A stretch of 10,886 nucleotides of DNA from Fidelibacterota bacterium (GTDB taxonomy: Bacteria > Bipolaricaulota > Bipolaricaulia > Bipolaricaulales > Bipolaricaulaceae): NCBI GenBank assembly GCA_024277405.1, contig JAJRVI010000015.1, positions 1-10,886 of the forward strand, written 5' to 3'. A model generated the notes under the pieces. The model was not told where the DNA came from. It ran no database searches and saw nothing but the letters and a program-made list of their open reading frames with translations. Both the position numbers and the translations under genes were made by a program. This document shows, piece by piece, positions 6,563 through 10,886 of this stretch (position 1 is its first letter; each line of letters starts with the position of its first letter).

Positions 6563-6572
6563 TTTTGCAAAA
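6563..6572. promoter_or_regulatory. Short perfect palindrome in the second leader
   Basis: TTTTGCAAAA is a self-complementary 10-mer in the leader, 28 bases before the start codon. It could be a small operator half-site or chance in an A/T-rich stretch. It has no counterpart in the first leader. Confidence 0.2.
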
Positions 6573-6588
6573 TCTTTGATTGGGGAGA

Positions 6589-6595
6589 AAGGAGG
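6589..6595 (+). promoter_or_regulatory. Ribosome binding site of the second binding-protein gene
   Basis: AAGGAGG lies 5 nt before ATG 6601, in almost the same context as the site at 3061-3067. It rules out an upstream TTG at 6580, which would place the SD inside the coding sequence. Confidence 0.8.
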
Positions 6596-6600
6596 GAGGC

Positions 6601-7761
6601 ATGTGGCGTAAATTGGGAATTGTAGGTGTAGCTCTTCTCCTCTTGGGGGGTGTGCTCCAGGCGAAGGTCACCCTTCTCTACATGACCGCGGGCGATATCA
6701 ACATGTTGGCATTGGCCCAAAACGTCATCGGTCCGATGTTTTCCGAGCGTTATCCCGACGTGGATCTCCGCACAATCCATACTGGTCCGGGCGATGCTGG
6801 GTCCCGTCTGATCTTTGAAAAGCTGCGCGCAGAAAAATCGGCCGGCAAAGAGACGTGGGACGTGGACGTGGCAATGGTACATCAGATCTTCCTCAGCTGG
6901 GTGAAGGACGAATACGGAGACCTCAGCGAACTCCTGCTCCCGTACGCCAAAGATCTCGATACCTGGAAGTACGTGACCTCGCCTCACGCCAAGTACGCGT
7001 TGGGCGTCCCGGTAGAAGGGTATGTGATGCCCATGTTCCACAGCCAGACAGCCATTGCTTATAACCCGAAGTACGTTCCCGAGCCACCGCGGAGCTTCGA
7101 GGAGCTAGTGGAGTGGGTCAAAACACATCCTGGTAAATTCGGTTACAACGGTATTAAGGGCGGGATGTCCGGAGTTTCCTTCGTCAACGCCTGGGTCTAT
7201 TGGAAGACCGGCAAATATGAGAAATACGCCATTACCGGGCCCTTCGATGAGGAGGAAGTCGCGAGTTGGGAGCCCGTCTTCAAGGAACTGAAAGAGTTCA
7301 ACAAATACGTCACCATCACCGCCGGCAACGTAGGTACCCTGGACGCCCTGAACCGTGGCGAGATCTGGATGGGCCCGGTTTGGGTTGACATGTTCTATAC
7401 CTTCATGCTCACCGGCAAGATGGATCCCAACATGCGGCTCGTCCTTCCTGCGCCGGGGATGCCCGGGCAACCCATGTACTTCGTGATTCCGGCGAAGGCA
7501 CGGAACGTGGAATGGGCGAAGAAGTTCGTGGAGTTCGTGACAAGCCCCGAGATCCAGGGCAAGGTGATCGTGGAGATGTACAACTGGTACCCCGGCATCG
7601 ACGGTACATACGTCAAGGACTATGTAAGCCCGGAGGCATACGAGCGATTGTATAGGGACATCACCCCTGAGGAACTCCAGGTGAAAGGGTTGGCATTCCC
7701 GCTCTCACCGTACTTCAAAGCGGTTCTGGAGTCCTATGAGAAGTGGGTCATCGGCGGCTGA
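6601..7761 (+). CDS. ABC transporter solute-binding protein, PotD/YnjB-like (family 1/6/8 type)
   Basis: Periplasmic receptor of the second importer, 386 residues. A signal peptide spans about residues 1-20 (MWRKLGIVGVALLLLGGVLQA) with no lipobox. The mature chain begins KVTLLYMTAGD and has a type II binding-protein layout: YPDVDLRTI, a hinge region with HSQTAIAYNPKYVPEPPRSFEELVEWVKTHPG split across a lobe boundary, LNRGEIWMGPVW, and a C-terminal NVEWAKKFVEFVTSPEIQGKV helix pair. The phrase AIAYNPKYVPEPPRSFEEL is reminiscent of iron, thiamine, polyamine and YnjB-type receptors. The neighbouring permeases and TOBE-type ATPase agree with that group. The ligand is unknown: polyamine, thiamine, Fe(III), phosphonate or a sugar-like compound are all possible. 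Its first 11 coding bases equal those of the binding protein at 3072. It is slightly less GC-rich by eye than the genes to its left. Confidence 0.85.
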   Translation: MWRKLGIVGVALLLLGGVLQAKVTLLYMTAGDINMLALAQNVIGPMFSERYPDVDLRTIHTGPGDAGSRLIFEKLRAEKSAGKETWDVDVAMVHQIFLSWVKDEYGDLSELLLPYAKDLDTWKYVTSPHAKYALGVPVEGYVMPMFHSQTAIAYNPKYVPEPPRSFEELVEWVKTHPGKFGYNGIKGGMSGVSFVNAWVYWKTGKYEKYAITGPFDEEEVASWEPVFKELKEFNKYVTITAGNVGTLDALNRGEIWMGPVWVDMFYTFMLTGKMDPNMRLVLPAPGMPGQPMYFVIPAKARNVEWAKKFVEFVTSPEIQGKVIVEMYNWYPGIDGTYVKDYVSPEAYERLYRDITPEELQVKGLAFPLSPYFKAVLESYEKWVIGG

Positions 7762-8611
7762 GGTGCGAGGACTAAGGGGAGGAACCGAGAGGTTCCTCCC
7801 CTTGTTTCTTTTATTGCCCGCCGTCGCTTTCATCCTGGTGATGTACCTCTATCCCTTCGCCCTCTCCATCATCCGGAGCTTCACCGATGAGACCGGCGGG
7901 CTCTCCTTGGCGAACTATTACAAAGCGGTGTCTTTGTACGGACGTGATATCCTCTTCTCCATTCAGGTAGCGATACTGGGGACCCTTATCTCTACAGCGC
8001 TCAGTCTCGCCCTCGCCTCCTATATACGTCTGAGCGAATCCCGGGTGGCCCGGATCATAAACTCTCTCAGCAGGCTGGGGATCTTCCTTCCCTATGTGGT
8101 GGTGGCCCAGATGATGCGGAGTTTCCTGGCGCCTCACGGGCTTCTCAACGTCCTGCTCGCAAACATGGGGCTTGTGGATATCGATACTCCTCTTCAGCTG
8201 TTTAACATCCGAGGTCTCACTTTCGGCTTCCTCTGGAAGGAGACCCCGTTCATCACCTTCATCGTCCTGAGCGGGCTTCAAGTGATCGACGATACCTATA
8301 TCGAGGCCGCACGTAGCGTAGGAGCGAAGACCCGCCACGTAATCCTGCGCATCCTCCTCCCGATGATAAAACCCACCATCGCCATTGCTGTAGTCCTTAC
8401 CTTTTGCACCATCGTCAGCACGTTCACGCTGCCCTACATGATCGTGGCCGGGAATCCCACCACCGTGACGGTGGACATTGCCCATCGGGTTACATACTTC
8501 GGCGATTACCGGGTGGCGAGCGCCTTGGGGGTTTTCCTCTACCTCATCGTGGGGGTGATGGCGGTTTACTATCTGCGCCGCACGGTCCGGGAGGAAGTCT
8601 ATGGGTATTAA
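7736..8611 (+). CDS. ABC transporter permease, PotB/YnjC-like
   Basis: Inner-membrane permease of the polyamine/iron/thiamine class, 291 residues from ATG 7736. TM1 is FLPLFLLLPAVAFILVMYLYPF (about 20-41); the EAA coupling loop YIEAARSVGAKTRHVILRIL is at about 189-208, and the C-terminus is RRTVREEVYGY. The start is uncertain. ATG 7736 has GGAG 4 nt upstream and overlaps the binding-protein gene by 26 nt. GTG 7763 begins one base after the binding-protein TGA and would suit re-initiation, giving 282 residues. Later in-frame starts (TTG 7802, ATG 7841) would cut into TM1. With either likely start, a 13-bp terminator-like hairpin falls inside the first codons. The gene overlaps the next one by 11 nt, so translational coupling is likely. 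Confidence 0.88.
   Translation: MRSGSSAAEVRGLRGGTERFLPLFLLLPAVAFILVMYLYPFALSIIRSFTDETGGLSLANYYKAVSLYGRDILFSIQVAILGTLISTALSLALASYIRLSESRVARIINSLSRLGIFLPYVVVAQMMRSFLAPHGLLNVLLANMGLVDIDTPLQLFNIRGLTFGFLWKETPFITFIVLSGLQVIDDTYIEAARSVGAKTRHVILRILLPMIKPTIAIAVVLTFCTIVSTFTLPYMIVAGNPTTVTVDIAHRVTYFGDYRVASALGVFLYLIVGVMAVYYLRRTVREEVYGY
7774..7815 (+). terminator. Intrinsic-terminator-like hairpin inside the permease 5' coding region
   Basis: AAGGGGAGGAACC (7774-7786) pairs perfectly with GGTTCCTCCCCTT (7791-7803), a 13-bp stem closed by the GNRA tetraloop GAGA. TTTCTTTTATT (7805-7815) follows. This has the form of a strong Rho-independent terminator, starting 13 bases after the binding-protein stop. Because it lies within the first codons of the downstream permease, it probably acts as a partial terminator or attenuator that limits permease and ATPase expression. 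Confidence 0.75.
8590..8594 (+). promoter_or_regulatory. Ribosome binding site within the upstream permease gene
   Basis: GGAGG, in the run GGGAGGAAG, ends 6 nt before ATG 8601. It lies in the last codons of the first permease, consistent with coupled translation of the two channel subunits. Confidence 0.7.
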
Positions 8612-9428
8612 GTGGCGGCGAGCATTGCTGGAAGGCCTATTGTTGTGTTTCATTTTCTTCGTGATTTTCGGTCCTATTTCCAGCTTGGTAATCTGGTCCA
8701 TTGCCATCCGTTGGTACTGGCCCCATGTTCTCCCCCAGGAGATTGGCCTCGCATACTGGAAGCAGGCTTTAGGGCTCCAACGGGACTGGGCTATCGCGGC
8801 GGTGAGCATCTGGGGAGCGTTCGGCACCAGCATGTTAGTGGCCCTGGTATCCACCGCGTTGGTGATGACCATGGCCATTCCCGCGGGGTACGCTTTGGCC
8901 CGGTTCAGAGTCCCATTGAAGGCATTGATTCTGCTTCTTTTCCTCATGCCAAAGGCCTTTCCCCAACAGCCGATCTTCGTCAACCTCCTCCCCACCTTCA
9001 CCAAATGGGGGCTCGCGGGGACCGTGCAGGGAGTGATCCTCATCCATATCCTTGTGTGTTTGATCTTCGGGGTATGGATCACCACTTCAGCTTTCAAAGC
9101 GATCCCTCAGGAATTGGAGGAGGCAGCCCGTAGCGTGGGGGCAACCAGGTGGCGGACATTCTGGAGGGTACTCCTTCCTCTGGCGGCTCCGGGGCTTCTC
9201 GTCAGCACCGTGTTCGTTTTCATCACATCCCTGACGGAATTCACGGGGACCTTTTTCATCGGCCTCCCATTCGTGACCACGCTTCCCATGCTACTTTACT
9301 CATCCAGCGGTTATAACATGCAATTTGCCTCGGTCATCGCCATCGTCCTCCTCATCCCGAGCCTTCTCTTTATGGTTCTCATCCAGAGGGTATTCCGGCC
9401 CGAATACATGGGCGGAATTGCCGGCTGA
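8601..9428 (+). CDS. ABC transporter permease, PotC/YnjC-like second subunit
   Basis: Inner-membrane permease, 275 residues, partner of the permease ending at 8611. It has an N-terminal TM (LLLCFIFFVIFGPISSLVIWSI), SMLVALVSTALVMTMAIPAGYALARF in the TM2-3 region, LFLMPKAFPQQPIFVNLLP, and the EAA coupling loop EEAARSVGATRWRTFWRVLLPLAAP at about 173-197. The last span is followed by QRVFRPEYMGG. The pattern is that of the second permease of polyamine/CUT1-type importers. ATG 8601 has GGAGG 6 nt upstream and overlaps the previous gene by 11 nt. The ATPase gene follows after an 18-nt gap. Ligand class is inferred only from the set of neighbours. Confidence 0.9.
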   Translation: MGIKWRRALLEGLLLCFIFFVIFGPISSLVIWSIAIRWYWPHVLPQEIGLAYWKQALGLQRDWAIAAVSIWGAFGTSMLVALVSTALVMTMAIPAGYALARFRVPLKALILLLFLMPKAFPQQPIFVNLLPTFTKWGLAGTVQGVILIHILVCLIFGVWITTSAFKAIPQELEEAARSVGATRWRTFWRVLLPLAAPGLLVSTVFVFITSLTEFTGTFFIGLPFVTTLPMLLYSSSGYNMQFASVIAIVLLIPSLLFMVLIQRVFRPEYMGGIAG

Positions 9429-9446
9429 ATTATTGGGGGAGGGAAT

Positions 9447-10508
9447 ATGCCCGAAGTGAAACTGGAAAGGGTTACCAAACGGTACGGGAAGGTGACCGCG
9501 GTGGATCGCCTGGATCTCGTCGTGCATGATGGGGAAATCCTCACGCTATTAGGCCCCTCAGGATGCGGCAAGACCACGACTCTCCGATGCATCGCTGGCT
9601 TCATCGTCCCAGACGAAGGGCGCATATTCCTGGGGGAAGAAGAGGTAACCCGTCTCCCCCCGGAGCAGCGAGATATAGGGTTCGTTTTTCAGAATTACGC
9701 CCTCTGGCCGCACATGACCGTCTTTCAGAACCTCGCCTTCGGTCTACAGCTCCGCCGTACCCCGAAGGAGGAAATTCGGGAACGGGTGCGGGAGGTTCTC
9801 TCCCTCGTGCGGCTTTCGGGGATGGAAGACCGCTATCCCCGGCAGCTCTCGGGAGGGCAACAACAACGGGTGGCGTTGGCGCGCGCGCTGGTACTCCGCC
9901 CTCGGGTACTTCTCCTCGATGAGCCCCTTTCGAACCTGGATGCCAAGCTCCGCGAGGAGATGCGGTTCGAGATCAGAGAGCTTCAGCGCCAGCTTGGGAT
10001 AACCGCCATTTACGTCACCCACGATCAGGCCGAGGCACTGGTTCTCTCCGATCGCATTGCCGTCCTGAACGAGGGGCGCTTGGTTCAGCTTGGGACCCCG
10101 GAGGAGATCTACCAGCGCCCCGCCAACCGGTTCGTCGCCGGGTTCATCGGGTTGAGCAGTTTTATCGAGGCCCGAGTGGTCGAGGTCGAAGTTGAGACGG
10201 CGGTCCTGGAAACAGAGGACGGAATACGCCTCCGTGTCCCCCGAAATGCCCTCGCCGAGGGGCAAGCGGTTACGCTGGCGGTGCGGCCAGAACATGTGGA
10301 GGTTCTGGAGGGCTCTCCGGCGGATCCCGAGAACGCTTTTCGGGTGGAGGTTATCCGGGCCGCATACCTGGGGGACTCCATCGATTGCCGTCTCCGGCTG
10401 GGAAAGTGGGAATTGCGCACGCAGCTTCCCCCCGGGAGGGTCCCTCCGCCCGGCGAGGCCCTCTGGATCCGCCTTCCTCGCGAGAAGTTGATCCTCATCC
10501 CGGCGTGA
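9447..10508 (+). CDS. ABC transporter ATPase with C-terminal TOBE-like region (PotA/UgpC/MalK class)
   Basis: Cytoplasmic ATP-binding subunit that drives the second importer, 353 residues, typical of the PotA/UgpC/MalK group. Walker A GPSGCGKTT (36-44, K42), Q-loop Q82, signature LSGGQQQR (134-141), Walker B VLLLDEP (154-160, catalytic E159), D-loop SNLD (162-165) and switch H192 are all intact. The sequence GTPEEIYQRPANRFVAGFIG (216-235) leads into a C-terminal TOBE-like part with VRPEHV near 279-284. Such regions can take part in regulation or ligand sensing, but that is not shown here. ATG 9447 follows GGGGGAGGG with 4 nt between GGAGG and the start. It is the last gene of its operon. Its final 14 bases overlap the end of the opposite-strand uvrA, with no terminator between. 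It is not the DppD/DppF type expected for the first importer. Confidence 0.95.
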   Translation: MPEVKLERVTKRYGKVTAVDRLDLVVHDGEILTLLGPSGCGKTTTLRCIAGFIVPDEGRIFLGEEEVTRLPPEQRDIGFVFQNYALWPHMTVFQNLAFGLQLRRTPKEEIRERVREVLSLVRLSGMEDRYPRQLSGGQQQRVALARALVLRPRVLLLDEPLSNLDAKLREEMRFEIRELQRQLGITAIYVTHDQAEALVLSDRIAVLNEGRLVQLGTPEEIYQRPANRFVAGFIGLSSFIEARVVEVEVETAVLETEDGIRLRVPRNALAEGQAVTLAVRPEHVEVLEGSPADPENAFRVEVIRAAYLGDSIDCRLRLGKWELRTQLPPGRVPPPGEALWIRLPREKLILIPA

Positions 10509-10886
10509 CCCGGGCGAGGGGGAGGATCCGGCGCAGGAACTGGCCGGTGTACGACCCCTCCACCTCGGCCACGGCCTCCGGGGGCCCTTCGGCCACGATC
10601 TCCCCGCCCCCCTCGCCCCCCTCGGGGCCGAGGTCTATGATCCAGTCGGCGGTCTTGATCACGTCCAGGTTGTGCTCGATCACCACCACCGTGTTCCCCG
10701 CGTCCACGAGGCGGTGCAATACCTGCAGGAGCTTGCGCACGTCCTCGGGGTGGAGACCGGTGGTGGGCTCGTCCAGGATGTAGAGGGTCCTGCCGGTGGC
10801 CCTCCGCCCCAGCTCCCGGGCGAGCTTTATCCGCTGGGCCTCGCCCCCGGAGAGCTCCGTGGCGGGCTGGCCGAGCTTTATGTAGC
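10495..10886 (-). CDS. uvrA: Excinuclease ABC subunit A, C-terminal fragment (cut by window edge)
   Basis: The C-terminal 129 residues of UvrA, the damage-recognition ATPase of nucleotide excision repair. The frame is open to the window edge and reads YIKLGQPATELSGGEAQRIKLAREL, the UvrA second ABC signature, then LYILDEPTTGLHPEDV (Walker B and D-loop), then VVVIEHNLDVIKTADWIIDLGPEGGEGGGEIVAEG, which carries the switch histidine and the UvrA-specific Gly-rich segment. The tail SYTGQFLRRIL is the usual C-terminus, followed here by PLARVTPG. An internal ATG at 10740 is not the start. The stop codon (10497-10495) lies inside the ATPase gene on the other strand, giving a 14-bp convergent overlap. 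Confidence 0.95.
   Translation of the reverse strand, partial: YIKLGQPATELSGGEAQRIKLARELGRRATGRTLYILDEPTTGLHPEDVRKLLQVLHRLVDAGNTVVVIEHNLDVIKTADWIIDLGPEGGEGGGEIVAEGPPEAVAEVEGSYTGQFLRRILPLARVTPG

Noticed and set aside
6522..6611. Possible leaderless 29-residue cationic peptide (MQTLGKGVRNRLK...) before the second binding protein, ending inside its start region
   Set aside because: Its ATG falls at about the predicted transcription start and has no ribosome site. The first operon leader has no equivalent short frame, so a chance frame is more likely.
7811..9097. Minus-strand open frame of 428 codons opposite the second importer permeases
   Set aside because: Both permeases have clear EAA loops and membrane spans. 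The antisense product is rich in His, Arg and Asp with no domain, as expected from complemented hydrophobic codons.
1..10886. CRISPR array, tRNA, rRNA, transposase or phage genes
   Set aside because: Looked for and not seen: no regularly spaced repeats, no cloverleaf-like tRNA sequence, and no integrase or transposase motif in any convincing frame.

Overview
The window is bacterial and GC-rich. Genes carry strong purine Shine-Dalgarno sites, promoters look like sigma-70 sites (TATAAT with a -35 about 17-18 bp upstream), and a uvrA end lies at the right edge. Both solute-binding proteins have ordinary signal-peptidase-I leaders and no lipobox, which fits a cell with a periplasm. Gene content (a bacterial endonuclease Q, an uncharacterised PLP enzyme, many ABC importers) suggests a deep-branching, possibly anaerobic or thermophilic lineage such as Bipolaricaulota. 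That placement is a guess; no marker gene settles it.

Layout, left to right. (1) 2-1159, + strand: endonuclease Q missing only its N-terminus, ending in a textbook beta-clamp-binding pentapeptide. (2) 1160-1408: convergent gap with one terminator-like hairpin for each flanking gene. (3) 1409-2884, - strand: a fold-type II PLP enzyme of unknown substrate. (4) 2885-3071: divergent control region with two back-to-back promoters that share a -35 region inside an imperfect palindrome. (5) 3072-6478, + strand: a family-5 solute-binding protein and DppB/DppC-type permeases, without ATPase genes. (6) 6479-6600: a second promoter and leader resembling the first. (7) 6601-10508, + strand: a complete second importer (PotD/YnjB-like binding protein, two EAA-loop permeases, and an ATPase with a C-terminal TOBE-like region). 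(8) 10495-10886, - strand: the C-terminal end of UvrA, overlapping the ATPase gene tail to tail.

The centre is two importer operons in tandem. Both have a -10 followed by GG, a G-rich leader motif 52-54 nt before the start codon, the same ribosome-binding context and the same first 11 coding bases. At both binding-protein/permease junctions there is a perfect GC-rich stem-loop. In the second operon it has a GNRA loop and a T-rich tail, and it lies inside the permease coding sequence. This looks like a built-in way to make more binding protein than membrane complex. The divergent PLP enzyme gene is probably co-regulated with the first importer, hinting at uptake and breakdown of an amino-acid-like or peptide-like substrate.

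No transposase, CRISPR array, tRNA, rRNA or phage gene was seen. The most unusual items are the attenuator-like hairpin inside a coding region, the clamp-motif endonuclease Q, and the shared-core divergent promoter. None amounts to a clearly new multi-gene system.
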